Source: Blautia liquoris | GTDB lineage: Bacteria; Bacillota; Clostridia; Lachnospirales; Lachnospiraceae | Assembly: GCF_015159595.1 (NCBI RefSeq) | Contig: NZ_CP063304.1 | Coordinates: forward strand, 1,612,001 to 1,676,000 | Direction: 5' to 3' | DNA: 64,000 nt | Position numbers and translations under genes: made by a program | Notes under the pieces: model-generated | The model's input: the letters and a program-made list of their open reading frames with translations, nothing else | Databases searched by the model: none | Told to the model about the DNA's origin: nothing | In this document: in pieces, positions 44,949-53,366 of the stretch | Layout: each line of letters starts with the position of its first letter | Position numbering within the stretch: the first letter of the stretch is position 1

Positions 44949-45893
44949 TCATTCAATTGCAATTGGATGTAGTGAAACCTCAGGGAACTGTGCTGTAAGC
45001 TCTCCAGATTTTTCAGCTCCCATAAGCATACAGGCAGTGCTTAATGCATCCCCAAGAAGCGAACTTTTGCTGACGATTGTGACCTGCGAATAATCCGTAT
45101 CAACAGGGTATCCTGTATCCGGATCGAGTATGTGATGATAAATCTTCCCGTTCTTTTTAAAATATCGTTCATAAATTCCTGAGGAGACCACGGAATGATC
45201 TTTTACTTTAAGAATATCAGCCACTTCTCCGGAAGGCGCAAAAGGTTTTTGGATTCCGACATTCCACAAACTCCCATCCGGTTTTGTTCCGACTGCAAGA
45301 ACGTTTCCGCCGAGATTGATCATAGCATTTTTCACGTCATGCGTGTTCAGGTACTCCTTCAGCCTATCAGCGGCATACCCTTTCGCGAGAGCTCCGAGAT
45401 CGATCTTAGTATCCTTATTGTCGAAGGATAACGTATTCCCGGAAAGATGAATGGAAGAACCATCCACTTCACGCAATGCACGATCGATTTCATCTTGCCT
45501 GGGAATAGCTTTTTTTTCACTTTTAAAGTCCCAAAGTTCCAGTAAAGGCTCAACGGTTATGTCAAACTTTCCATCTGTGATTTCATAAAATCGGATTCCC
45601 TCTTTGATCACTTTTGCGAGATCGTCGGAGATCTCTACCTGACTCGATTGTCTGTGATTCACCTTATAAAGTTCACTGTCTTTTTTTGTGCGGCTGAATG
45701 TATCTTCAAGATCTTCGCAGATAGTAAAACAGCCATCCAGCACTTTTTTGCTTTCTTTGCTATACACTCCGATAGAAATTGCTGTATCAAAATAGGTTCC
45801 ATCCCTGGATGCCATCTGTGTCTCTTTCTTGCCACAACCCGAGAGAAGCAACAGAAGACACAATGCCAAAGTATTACATAACTTGAGTTTCAT
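44949..45893 (-). CDS. apbE: FAD:protein FMN transferase ApbE
   Basis: ApbE attaches FMN covalently to threonine residues of RnfG and RnfD type subunits on the outer face of the membrane. The 314-residue product is a lipoprotein by its signal peptide and lipobox LLLSGC (Cys20). It has the family motifs DLGALAKGYAADRL, INLGGNVLAVG and DALSTACMLMG. It directly follows rnfB with a 20-base overlap, fitting a role in maturing the Rnf complex encoded beside it. Confidence 0.95.
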   Translation of the reverse strand: MKLKLCNTLALCLLLLLSGCGKKETQMASRDGTYFDTAISIGVYSKESKKVLDGCFTICEDLEDTFSRTKKDSELYKVNHRQSSQVEISDDLAKVIKEGIRFYEITDGKFDITVEPLLELWDFKSEKKAIPRQDEIDRALREVDGSSIHLSGNTLSFDNKDTKIDLGALAKGYAADRLKEYLNTHDVKNAMINLGGNVLAVGTKPDGSLWNVGIQKPFAPSGEVADILKVKDHSVVSSGIYERYFKKNGKIYHHILDPDTGYPVDTDYSQVTIVSKSSLLGDALSTACMLMGAEKSGELTAQFPEVSLHPIAIE

Positions 45894-46686
45894 CTGTGAT
45901 TGTACTCCTCGGACATACTTCTTTACATTTTCCGCAGTTCATGCAAAGAGAGTAATCTATTTTTGCCAGAAAATCATCAACATGAATAGCCGCCGCCGGG
46001 CAGCTTCTTTCACATTTTTTACATCCAATACAGCCGATATCGCATGCCTCCATTACAGCCCTTCCCTTATCATTCGAAGCACAAGAGACATGATAGTTTG
46101 CTTTTTCGTATGGGATTAATTCAATCAGATGATTGGGACATACTTTGATACATGCTCCGCATCCGGTACAAGCATCCTTATCTACAACGGCAATGCCATC
46201 CACAATACGGATTGCATGAAAAGGACATGCGCGCTTGCAGCTTCCATAACCCATACACCCAAACGTACAGACTTTTTCTCCGTTTCCCGGAACGTAAGGA
46301 ATATAGGTACACTCCTTTACACCCGTGTATTTGTTATCCAGACGGGTCTTGCTGCATGTTCCGCTGCAGTGGATATAGGCTCTCTTTTTTACTGTATCAG
46401 AGACTGCCTTACCCATAATGCTGCCGATTTTTTTAGCAGCCATATCACCTCCAACCAGACACACTGTGACGGGTGCCTCACCGTTTACAACAGCCAGGGC
46501 AGCGCCGTCACATCCGGGATAACCGCATGCACCACAGTTAACACCCGGCAAGGCCTCCCTTACGAGGTTCTCGCGCTCATCAACTGTAACAGAAAGTTTT
46601 TTGTCTGCCAGCCCAAGAAGCAGGCCGATAAGAATACCCGATCCGCCTAAGATTATGGTGGAAGTCAAAATTACTGAAAAACTCAT
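45874..46686 (-). CDS. rnfB: Rnf complex subunit B (Fe-S protein)
   Basis: The 270-residue ferredoxin-like subunit has one N-terminal membrane helix, the CGACGYPGC cluster motif, and further Cys-rich motifs (CMGYGSCKRAC, CTGCGACIKVC, CIGCKKCERSC, CMNCGKCKEVC) for [4Fe-4S] clusters. It receives electrons from ferredoxin. Start ATG 46686 follows AGGAGGAG; the longer upstream extension is not supported. Confidence 0.96.
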   Translation of the reverse strand: MSFSVILTSTIILGGSGILIGLLLGLADKKLSVTVDERENLVREALPGVNCGACGYPGCDGAALAVVNGEAPVTVCLVGGDMAAKKIGSIMGKAVSDTVKKRAYIHCSGTCSKTRLDNKYTGVKECTYIPYVPGNGEKVCTFGCMGYGSCKRACPFHAIRIVDGIAVVDKDACTGCGACIKVCPNHLIELIPYEKANYHVSCASNDKGRAVMEACDIGCIGCKKCERSCPAAAIHVDDFLAKIDYSLCMNCGKCKEVCPRSTITDETQVM

Positions 46687-46696
46687 AAAACTCCTC

Positions 46697-47272
46697 CTAT
46701 ATAATTCCGTGAAAACCAAAGAAAGCAATCGACATCAGCATGGCGGTCAGCAGTACAATAGGCATACCCTGAAATGATTTCGGCACATCATTATATTCCA
46801 TCTTTTCACGAAGTCCGGCCATGAGAATGATGGATATGGTAAAACCAACTGCAGAGGCGAATCCGTTCACTGTTCCTTCAAGAATTGTATAGTTTTTCTG
46901 CACATTGATGATTGCCACACCCAGTACCGCGCAGTTTGTGGTAATTAAAGGAAGATACACCCCCAGTGCCTTATGTAAAGCAGGAGATTTTTTCTTGAGA
47001 AACATTTCAACCAGCTGGACCAACGCGGCGATAACCATTATAAATACAATTGTCTGCAGATATTCCATCCCTGTCTTAACTAGAATGAACTTATAAATCA
47101 AACTTGTGCAAAAAGATGACAAGGTCAATACAAAGATGACCGCCCCTCCCATACCAGCTGCTGTATTCATCTTTTTGGATACTCCGAGAAAAGAGCACAA
47201 TCCCAGAAACTGACTCAAGACAACATTGTTCACCAGCGCGGCACCGACAGATATTATTAAGAGCTCTTTCAT
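46697..47272 (-). CDS. rnfA: Rnf complex subunit A
   Basis: The 191-residue membrane protein has six helices and the RnfA/NqrE signatures (VNNVVLSQFLGLCSFLGVS, TNCAVLGVAI). It holds an Fe-S cluster with RnfE in the membrane core. Start ATG 47272 follows GGGGAGGTG; overlaps rnfE by 4 bases. Confidence 0.96.
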   Translation of the reverse strand: MKELLIISVGAALVNNVVLSQFLGLCSFLGVSKKMNTAAGMGGAVIFVLTLSSFCTSLIYKFILVKTGMEYLQTIVFIMVIAALVQLVEMFLKKKSPALHKALGVYLPLITTNCAVLGVAIINVQKNYTILEGTVNGFASAVGFTISIILMAGLREKMEYNDVPKSFQGMPIVLLTAMLMSIAFFGFHGII

Positions 47273-47967
47273 TGATTGTCACCTCCCCGATCTTTATGTG
47301 AAGGACATTCTGTGTCTTTGCAGGAAGCACAGCCATAGCTTTCTGTCACGTACGATGTTCCTTTCGAGGCCTTGTGGTCTTTGATCTTATTAATCAGTGC
47401 AACAAGTAATGCCAGGACAAAGAACGCACCAGGGGCCATAATAAATATTGTCACCGGTTCAAAAGAAGAAGGCATAATATGCATGCCCATCAGTGTTCCG
47501 GAACCAATTACCTCACGTACCGCTCCAATAAAAAAGAGTCCGATTGTAAAGCCAATCCCCATTCCTAATCCGTCAAAGAGAGAAGGAATCACCGGATTCT
47601 TGCCGGCATAAGCCTCTGCACGCCCCATAATGATACAGTTGACCACAATCAGCGGTATGTAAATACCAAGAGCCGTATATAATCCTGGCAGATATGCTTT
47701 CAGCAAAAATTCTACGATTGTAACCAGCGTAGCGATGACACCGATGTAAGCAGGCATACGCACACTATTCGGTATGACCTTGCGAAGCATGGAAATCAGC
47801 ATATTAGAGGCAGCCAGTATAATTGTCGTAGTCAGTCCCATACCAATACCATTGATAGCTGAAGTGGTAACCGCAAGTGTCGGACACATGCCGATCATCA
47901 TAACAAAAATTGGGTTTTCTTTTACGATTCCATTGTACAAACGTTCTGCAGGTGTGTTTGGATTCAT
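47269..47967 (-). CDS. rnfE: Rnf complex subunit E with Cys-rich tail
   Basis: The 232-residue subunit pairs with RnfA as the membrane core (MCPTLAVTTSAINGIGMG, VNCIIMGRAEAYA, GFTIGLFFIGAVREVIG). Beyond the last helix there is a soluble tail of about 35 residues with cysteines at 213, 216 and 221 in CASCKDTECPSH. This tail could bind a metal. ATG 47967 follows GGGGAGG. Confidence 0.95.
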   Translation of the reverse strand: MNPNTPAERLYNGIVKENPIFVMMIGMCPTLAVTTSAINGIGMGLTTTIILAASNMLISMLRKVIPNSVRMPAYIGVIATLVTIVEFLLKAYLPGLYTALGIYIPLIVVNCIIMGRAEAYAGKNPVIPSLFDGLGMGIGFTIGLFFIGAVREVIGSGTLMGMHIMPSSFEPVTIFIMAPGAFFVLALLVALINKIKDHKASKGTSYVTESYGCASCKDTECPSHKDRGGDNQ

Positions 47968-48581
47968 GATTCTATCGCCTCCCCATTTAGTATTTCAGAT
48001 ACATCAATACAGGCATTCACGGCATTTGTGACGGCATTTGTTGTGACCGTGGCTCCACTGATTGCGTCAATTTGATTCTCTGAACCTCCCCCACCCTTTG
48101 TGTATTCAAACGCGTCAACCTTTTTGTTTTTAAATTGCTTTTTGAAATCGTTTGTATCTGCATTCATTCCGAGCCCGGCTGTCTCATTTAATTGTAAAAA
48201 GGAGATGCCAGCTGTGGTACCGTCTTTTGTTAAACCGACTGTCATCTGAATATCTCCTCCATACCCCTCACGGGAAGTCACAGTAATCGCATAGCCTGAA
48301 AAATTTCCTGAGTTAGTAAGTCCCCTGTAAGCCTCATCAATAATCTGCGCATCTAGTCCATCTTTTTTTAGTAATGACTGAAATTCAGTTTTTTTATCTG
48401 AAATGTTAATCTTTTCAAATTTATCTGCATCCGGTAATACATCCATAAGAGCCTCTGTTTTTGTTTGCCGCTCTCGATTTTCAATCGGCTTTTTGGTGAT
48501 TTCATGAAATGTTCCAAGAAGGACACCTAGAATCACGGCAATCACTGTCAAAGAAAGTGCATCCCTTAATACTTTTTTCAA
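47964..48581 (-). CDS. rnfG: Rnf complex subunit G (flavoprotein)
   Basis: The 205-residue subunit has an N-terminal membrane anchor and an FMN-binding domain with the flavinylation motif ISGATVTTNAV, where the threonine accepts FMN from ApbE. It starts at a TTG at 48581 with GGAG upstream; the start overlaps the rnfD stop as TTGA. It faces the outside of the membrane. Confidence 0.94.
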   Translation of the reverse strand: MKKVLRDALSLTVIAVILGVLLGTFHEITKKPIENRERQTKTEALMDVLPDADKFEKINISDKKTEFQSLLKKDGLDAQIIDEAYRGLTNSGNFSGYAITVTSREGYGGDIQMTVGLTKDGTTAGISFLQLNETAGLGMNADTNDFKKQFKNKKVDAFEYTKGGGGSENQIDAISGATVTTNAVTNAVNACIDVSEILNGEAIES

Positions 48582-49576
48582 TTTCTTCGGCTCCTTTCCT
48601 TTTGCAGTCCAAATCCACCGGGCATTGTCAGACGTTCAATCACCGGAACTAGAAGATTCGTGAATATAATTGCATAAGACACACCCTCTGGTGCAGCACC
48701 GAATTTTCTGAAAATCCATGTCATGAGACCTAATAGGATTCCATAGATCATCTGTCCCTTTTTTGTAATCGGACGCGTTGTATAGTCTGTCGCCATAAAG
48801 AATGCTCCCAGCATCAGCCCACCGCCGCAAAGCTCTGCGACAGTCAGTCCGAGATCAAATCCACTGGATAACAGATAAAGTATTGCAAATGTCCCTAAAT
48901 ATGTAAGAGGAATGACATAATCAATAATTTTAAATATGAGAAGAAAGATTCCTCCAAGCATCAGCAGCAGGACAGACGTCTCTCCAATTGTCCCATTGGT
49001 ATTGCCAAGGAACATATCCAACAGCTGATATGTTCCGCCTGGTTTGATTGTGGCCAGAGGTGTCGCAGAGGAAATTGGTGTGGAAGAGGAAACCGGCGTA
49101 GAGGAGGATACACTGTCCACAATTTTACCCGCAGTCCACTTACTTATCGTAAAATCCGTCATTCTTGAGGGAAAAGATATCAGCAGAAAACATCTTGCGG
49201 CAAGTGCCGGATTCATAAAATTCTGTCCAATTCCGCCAAATAACTGTTTTACAATAAGAATGGCAAAAACATCGCCAATAACAACTACCCACCAGGGAAC
49301 CGATGATGGCAGACAGAGTGCAAGAAGAAGGCCTGTCACCATGGCACTGCCATCACTGACAGTAACCGGTTTATGCATAAGACGTTCAAAAATCAACTCT
49401 GTAAGAACCGATGTGGCAACGGAAATAATAATAACAGTCAGTGCAGGTATTCCAAAAAGATAAACACCCATAACAGAGGCTGGCATCAATGCTGTCAGTA
49501 CCATAAACATGATAGTCTGTGTGTTTAATCCATCTCTGATATGAGGAGAAGATGATACATGAAGTAATTGGCTCAT
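48578..49576 (-). CDS. rnfD: Rnf complex subunit D
   Basis: The 332-residue membrane subunit is related to NqrB and binds a covalent flavin. Visible motifs include MHKPVTVSDGSAMVTGLLLA, NPALAARCFLLISFP and GFDLGLTVAELCGGGLMLG. The flavin-attachment region is expanded: three consecutive 6-residue units SSSTPV, SSSTPI and SSATPL (residues 157-174) stand where one SGAT-type motif is usual. It lies between rnfC and rnfG. Confidence 0.95.
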   Translation of the reverse strand: MSQLLHVSSSPHIRDGLNTQTIMFMVLTALMPASVMGVYLFGIPALTVIIISVATSVLTELIFERLMHKPVTVSDGSAMVTGLLLALCLPSSVPWWVVVIGDVFAILIVKQLFGGIGQNFMNPALAARCFLLISFPSRMTDFTISKWTAGKIVDSVSSSTPVSSSTPISSATPLATIKPGGTYQLLDMFLGNTNGTIGETSVLLLMLGGIFLLIFKIIDYVIPLTYLGTFAILYLLSSGFDLGLTVAELCGGGLMLGAFFMATDYTTRPITKKGQMIYGILLGLMTWIFRKFGAAPEGVSYAIIFTNLLVPVIERLTMPGGFGLQKERSRRN

Positions 49577-50904
49577 TTGGATATCTCAACCTTTCCTTTC
49601 TTCTGTTCGGCTAGCAGTATTTTTCTCATTGATCGAATGGACTGCGTCAGGTGTCTCTTTGCCGGACATACATAGCTGCAGCATCCGCATTCGCAGCACT
49701 CCATGCCATGATACTTCAAAAAACTCTCTTTGTCCTGACGATCGGCATATAAAGCAAGTCTGGTCGGAAGTATTCTTCCCGGACAAACCGAGACACATCT
49801 GCCACAGTTAATACATGCAGAAGTTTTTTCATCTGAGACAGTATCTTTTTTAAAGGCCAGCAAAGCGGATGAAGTTTTGATCACAGGCACTTCAAGATTT
49901 AGCATGGCGTTTCCCATCATGGGCCCTCCGGCGATGATTTTTTTTGACTCAACGGCAAAGCCACCTACGGCATCTGCAACTTCCTTGTATAACATACCAA
50001 TTGGAACACATAGATTCTCAGGATTTGTTACTGAATCCCCAGCAATTGTCATAGTCCGTTCCATCACAGGTATTCCATCCAAAACCGCCTCTCCAATGGA
50101 AACCATCGTTTCAACATTGTCAACGATACATCCGACATCAGCGGGAAGCATGGATGAATTGATCTTTCTGCCGGTTACGCTATAGATCAGCATTCTTTCA
50201 GCACCTTGAGGATATTTTGTCCGTAATACTTTAAGCTCAATCTTATGCTCACTGCACAGGGGTGCGGCTGTCTTGATACAATCTTTCTTATTATCCTCTA
50301 TACACAGATAGCCCTTTGCCCTGGGAAATAATTTCAGGACAACTAAAAGGCCGCGTATAATTTTTTCCGGCTCTTCTTTTAGTCTCTGGTAGTCTCCGGT
50401 CAGATATGGTTCACACTCTGCAGCATTTACAAGTATAGAATCTATTTTTTCAGGATTTGGAGGAGCAAGTTTCACATGAGTAGGAAATCCCGCTCCCCCC
50501 ATCCCGATGATGCCTGCATCTCGAATCCGATCCAAAATTTCTTCTCTTGTCAAATCTGCAAGTTTTCGACTCTGAAACGGAACTTCTTTCATCAGATGGT
50601 CATTGTCAACAACAATACAGTCTGCCATACTTCCAGATGGCATTCTCATTTTCCTGATTCCCAGGACCTCTCCTGAAACAGAAGCATGAACAGCAGCTGA
50701 TACATTACCATTTGCCAGAGCAATCTTCTGTCCGCGCAGGACGTAATCGTTCTTTTGAACAATCGGCCTGGACGGCACCCCTATATGTTGGGACAGGGAA
50801 TAAAATAATTTATCCCCTGGTTCTGCCGGAATAGTATTCTGCTCTTTTGTCAGTGACTTCCCATCATACGGATGTACACCTCCTCGAAATGTAGGCAACT
50901 TCAT
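49573..50904 (-). CDS. rnfC: Rnf complex subunit C
   Basis: The 443-residue peripheral subunit has the NADH/FMN-binding region (GAGIIGMGGAGFPTHVKL without the first letters, VNAAECEPYLTGDYQR) and two C-terminal cluster motifs, CINCGRCVSVCPGRILP and CECGCCSYVCPAKRHL. It oxidises or reduces NAD(H). Start ATG 50904 follows GGAGGAGAG. It begins the rnfCDGEAB set. Confidence 0.96.
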   Translation of the reverse strand: MKLPTFRGGVHPYDGKSLTKEQNTIPAEPGDKLFYSLSQHIGVPSRPIVQKNDYVLRGQKIALANGNVSAAVHASVSGEVLGIRKMRMPSGSMADCIVVDNDHLMKEVPFQSRKLADLTREEILDRIRDAGIIGMGGAGFPTHVKLAPPNPEKIDSILVNAAECEPYLTGDYQRLKEEPEKIIRGLLVVLKLFPRAKGYLCIEDNKKDCIKTAAPLCSEHKIELKVLRTKYPQGAERMLIYSVTGRKINSSMLPADVGCIVDNVETMVSIGEAVLDGIPVMERTMTIAGDSVTNPENLCVPIGMLYKEVADAVGGFAVESKKIIAGGPMMGNAMLNLEVPVIKTSSALLAFKKDTVSDEKTSACINCGRCVSVCPGRILPTRLALYADRQDKESFLKYHGMECCECGCCSYVCPAKRHLTQSIRSMRKILLAEQKKGKVEISK

Positions 50905-50940
50905 CTTTTCTCTCCTCCTTCTTTCCATTGGTGTTCAATA

Positions 50941-51882
50941 TTACTGATTTTTCTTATCCTTTTTGTCATCCTTTTTAAATCGTTTTATAATTCCCAGATG
51001 GGGGTATGCTTTTATGTAACGTTTCGTAATACGATCCAGCGCTTTTTGATCTCGCATAAAATTTTCGAGAAAACGGTCAAACTTCTCCAGATATATATCT
51101 TTTCGCTCCATCAGAGATTCTTTCAATTCAAGATTGTCCTCAGAAATTCGATCAAGATAATCGGAAAAATATCTCTTTTTATCTTCCACAAATGACTTTA
51201 TACGGATTGTCGATGCATCCTGATAGAATGCTTCCGTCTTGTTCTTCATATAAGCAGATGCCTCGCCAAGACGAGATTTCTGGAGAAATTCCTGAAATTC
51301 ATCCCATGTTTTGTCAAGATTGCTGAGTTTTTCTCTGACATGAAATGCAGCAAAGGCAGACATTCCGAAATCCACACAGTAGACCATCGTAACCAGATTG
51401 ACAAAGAACTCCCCATAATGTCTTGGGTAAAGAGCTACGATTGTGCCGACAATCGGTTGGAAAGCGTAAAATAACAGTAGACTGAAAAATCCCCATCCGA
51501 TAGAACTTCCAAGACATATGATACCTTGAAAATTAAACTTCTTATCACTGTAATCCCACCATTTTGTGTGAAATAAAGCTCTCATCAGTACTCCGGTGAT
51601 GTACTCCAAAATAGTAGCTACCACCATGCCGCCAAAAAATAAAGTCAGTATATGATTGGAAAATGGATGAAGAAACATGTAAACCAGCACGGCACCGAAA
51701 CCATACAATGTTAACACAGGTCCTGTTACAAAACCGCGGTTGACTAACTTGCGTTTTTTGACAGATACAAAACTGCTCTCCCATATCCATCCAAAAAAGC
51801 TATAAATCCAAAACGAGTTTACAATATAATATAAATCATTACCAAGTATTTTCAGATCCAGTATCTGGCTGCTGCCCAGCAT
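50941..51882 (-). CDS. CmpB-like membrane protein (PF06541 type)
   Basis: The 313-residue protein has about five N-terminal membrane helices with the segments YIVNSFWIYSFFGWIWESSF, NRGFVTGPVLTLYGFG and GVLMRALFHTKWWDYSD, which match the putative ABC-transporter CmpB-type family of unknown function. The last 120 residues form a charged helical cytoplasmic tail, ending in a lysine-rich stretch. It ends 36 bases before the rnfC start and is probably transcribed with it. No substrate can be assigned. Confidence 0.75.
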   Translation of the reverse strand: MLGSSQILDLKILGNDLYYIVNSFWIYSFFGWIWESSFVSVKKRKLVNRGFVTGPVLTLYGFGAVLVYMFLHPFSNHILTLFFGGMVVATILEYITGVLMRALFHTKWWDYSDKKFNFQGIICLGSSIGWGFFSLLLFYAFQPIVGTIVALYPRHYGEFFVNLVTMVYCVDFGMSAFAAFHVREKLSNLDKTWDEFQEFLQKSRLGEASAYMKNKTEAFYQDASTIRIKSFVEDKKRYFSDYLDRISEDNLELKESLMERKDIYLEKFDRFLENFMRDQKALDRITKRYIKAYPHLGIIKRFKKDDKKDKKNQ

Positions 51883-51942
51883 AAATCAGTCCTCTTTTCA
51901 TTAGTTTTCTTATTCTTATGTATGTTTAAGATATGTGTGGTA

Positions 51943-51999
51943 TGCTTTTTCATGCAAGCATGAAACGCAAGACCTTTTGACCCTGATATCATATTGTGA
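51943..51999 (+). repeat. 57-base direct repeat, left copy
   Basis: This copy is identical to 52133-52189 and starts ATGCTTTTTCATGCAAGC. It contains the palindrome TTTCATGC-AA-GCATGAAA. Its CTTTTGACCC (51975-51984) can pair with 52006-52015 in the core. Confidence 0.9.
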
Positions 52000-52132
52000 G
52001 GTTGGGGTCAAAAGTAATTTGACCCCTATGATACACGGATTACTCCGCACTTTGTGCTCACGTAATCCTACAAACATTCGAAATACACCCTAATCGGGTT
52101 TCTTTCTCATGTTTGTTCGGGTCCCAAGGTCA
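52000..52132 (+). repeat. Structured core between the direct repeats
   Basis: This 133-base segment can form consecutive hairpins: GGGGTCAAA/TTTGACCCC (52005-52027); GGATTAC...GTAATCC with an inner GCAC-TTT-GTGC (52038-52069); and ACAAACAT/ATGTTTGT (52071-52117) enclosing ACCC/GGGT. The part 52029-52049 recurs at 58143-58163. No coding potential is seen in the 352-base intergenic region 51883-52234. Confidence 0.7.
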
Positions 52133-52189
52133 TGCTTTTTCATGCAAGCATGAAACGCAAGACCTTTTGACCCTGATATCATATTGTGT
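52133..52189 (+). repeat. 57-base direct repeat, right copy
   Basis: Identical over all 57 bases to the left copy, exactly 190 bases downstream. Its end provides the -35 box TTGACC (52168-52173) of the downstream exonuclease gene. Confidence 0.9.
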
Positions 52190-52216
52190 TATGATACTTA
52201 CATTGTATCATAACAC
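52168..52216 (+). promoter_or_regulatory. Promoter and operator-like palindrome of the exonuclease gene
   Basis: -35 TTGACC (52168-52173), 17-base spacer, -10 TATGAT (52191-52196). A perfect 11-bp inverted repeat, TGTTATGATAC (52188-52198) and GTATCATAACA (52206-52216), covers the -10 and probable start site, as repressor operators do. As RNA it could also form a hairpin ahead of the ribosome binding site. Confidence 0.55.
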
Positions 52217-52234
52217 AGACAGGAGGTGCATTCC

Positions 52235-53296
52235 ATGGTTTTTCAGGAATCCAGAATAAAAATTGACAATAAGCAGGTCTTGTCTTATCTGGAACAGTTT
52301 AAGGACAGCCTTTTTTTCGATATCGAAACCACAGGTCTATATTGGAAGAATTCGCATCTTTATCTGATCGGGGCTGCAAGCTATGAAAATTCCGGCTGGA
52401 CTGTAAAACAGTGGTTTCTGGATCAGCCTGCTTATGAGGCCGGTCTGCTTGATGAATTCTCCGGAATATGTAAAGGCAAAAAACGAATCGTCCATTATAA
52501 CGGAAATGGTTTTGATATCCCTTATCTTCAAAAAAAATATTCCTTTTATCAAAAAATAAATCCTTTCGCTTCCCTTGAAAGCCTGGATCTTTACCGCAGA
52601 GCCAGACCATTTCAGAAATTGTTCAATCTCTCTTCCATGAAATTGAAAAGTGTGGAGCAATTTATGAACCTGAATCGGAAAGATGCATTCACAGGCAAAG
52701 AATTAATTCGGGTTTATACTGACTACCTCAGAAGCAGAGACGCTCATCTTCTCGGTACGCTGATGCTGCATAACCTGGAAGATGTCACTGCATTGATACA
52801 GCTTCTTCCTATTCTCAGTTATGAGAGTGTCAAAGAAGGAAGATACTCTGTTGGGAAATCAGTATTAAAAGATCATACTCTGACGATTGACTTAAAACTT
52901 GATTCTCCGGTTCCAATTTCTGTTTCGGAGGAGTTTGAATTTTACAGTTTAGCTCTTTGTGATAACAGTGGTTCTCTGGCAGTAATCACAAAGGACTGCA
53001 TGATGAAACATTTCTTTTCCGATTATAAAAATTACTATTATCTGCCGCTTGAAGATGAGGCTATTCATAAGAGTATCGGAGCTTTCGTGGATCGGGAACA
53101 CCGAGAAAAAGCGAAACCTGCCAACTGTTATCAGAAAATGGATGGTGTGTTTCTCCCCCAGTTAACCAAACGTTTTCAGCCAATCTTTTATGAGGATTAT
53201 AAAACAAGCCCTGCATACTTTCTCTATGAGAAAGATATACTGCGGGATAAAGAAGCTCTTTATCTCTATACATATGATTATCTCTCAGCTCTTTAA
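52235..53296 (+). CDS. RNase H-like DEDD exonuclease (YprB-like)
   Basis: The 353-residue protein has a ribonuclease H-like fold with the DEDD exonuclease signature: FFDIETTGLYWK (first Asp/Glu), HYNGNGFDIPYL (second Asp) and HNLEDVTALIQL (last acidic residues). A C-terminal region of about 150 residues after residue 200 has no clear assignment. Related YprB proteins are encoded beside helicases, which is not so here. ATG 52235 follows GGAGGTG; a GTG at 52226 lies in that binding site. Probably a nucleic acid nuclease. Confidence 0.85.
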   Translation: MVFQESRIKIDNKQVLSYLEQFKDSLFFDIETTGLYWKNSHLYLIGAASYENSGWTVKQWFLDQPAYEAGLLDEFSGICKGKKRIVHYNGNGFDIPYLQKKYSFYQKINPFASLESLDLYRRARPFQKLFNLSSMKLKSVEQFMNLNRKDAFTGKELIRVYTDYLRSRDAHLLGTLMLHNLEDVTALIQLLPILSYESVKEGRYSVGKSVLKDHTLTIDLKLDSPVPISVSEEFEFYSLALCDNSGSLAVITKDCMMKHFFSDYKNYYYLPLEDEAIHKSIGAFVDREHREKAKPANCYQKMDGVFLPQLTKRFQPIFYEDYKTSPAYFLYEKDILRDKEALYLYTYDYLSAL

Positions 53297-53298
53297 TG

Positions 53299-53354
53299 GA
53301 TTCAATATAAAAACAGACATCCCTTTTCAAGGTGTCTGTTTTTTATATTGAATC
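53299..53354. terminator. Bidirectional terminator between convergent genes
   Basis: A 21-bp stem with one bulged base (53299-53319 with 53333-53354), including ACAGACA/TGTCTGT, carries A and T runs on both flanks of its upper part. It lies between the exonuclease gene and the ispH-rpsA fusion and can stop transcription from both sides. Confidence 0.85.
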
Positions 53355-53366
53355 TGATGTGTATAA

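Noticed and set aside
52005-52027. Intrinsic terminator GGGGTCAAA/TTTGACCCC
   Set aside because: The stem is good but no T-run follows on either strand (CTATGATA and CAACCTCA), so I treat it as part of the repeat.
51943-52189. CRISPR-like direct repeats
   Set aside because: There are only two copies, 57 bases long with a 133-base structured spacer, and no cas genes; it does not fit a CRISPR array.
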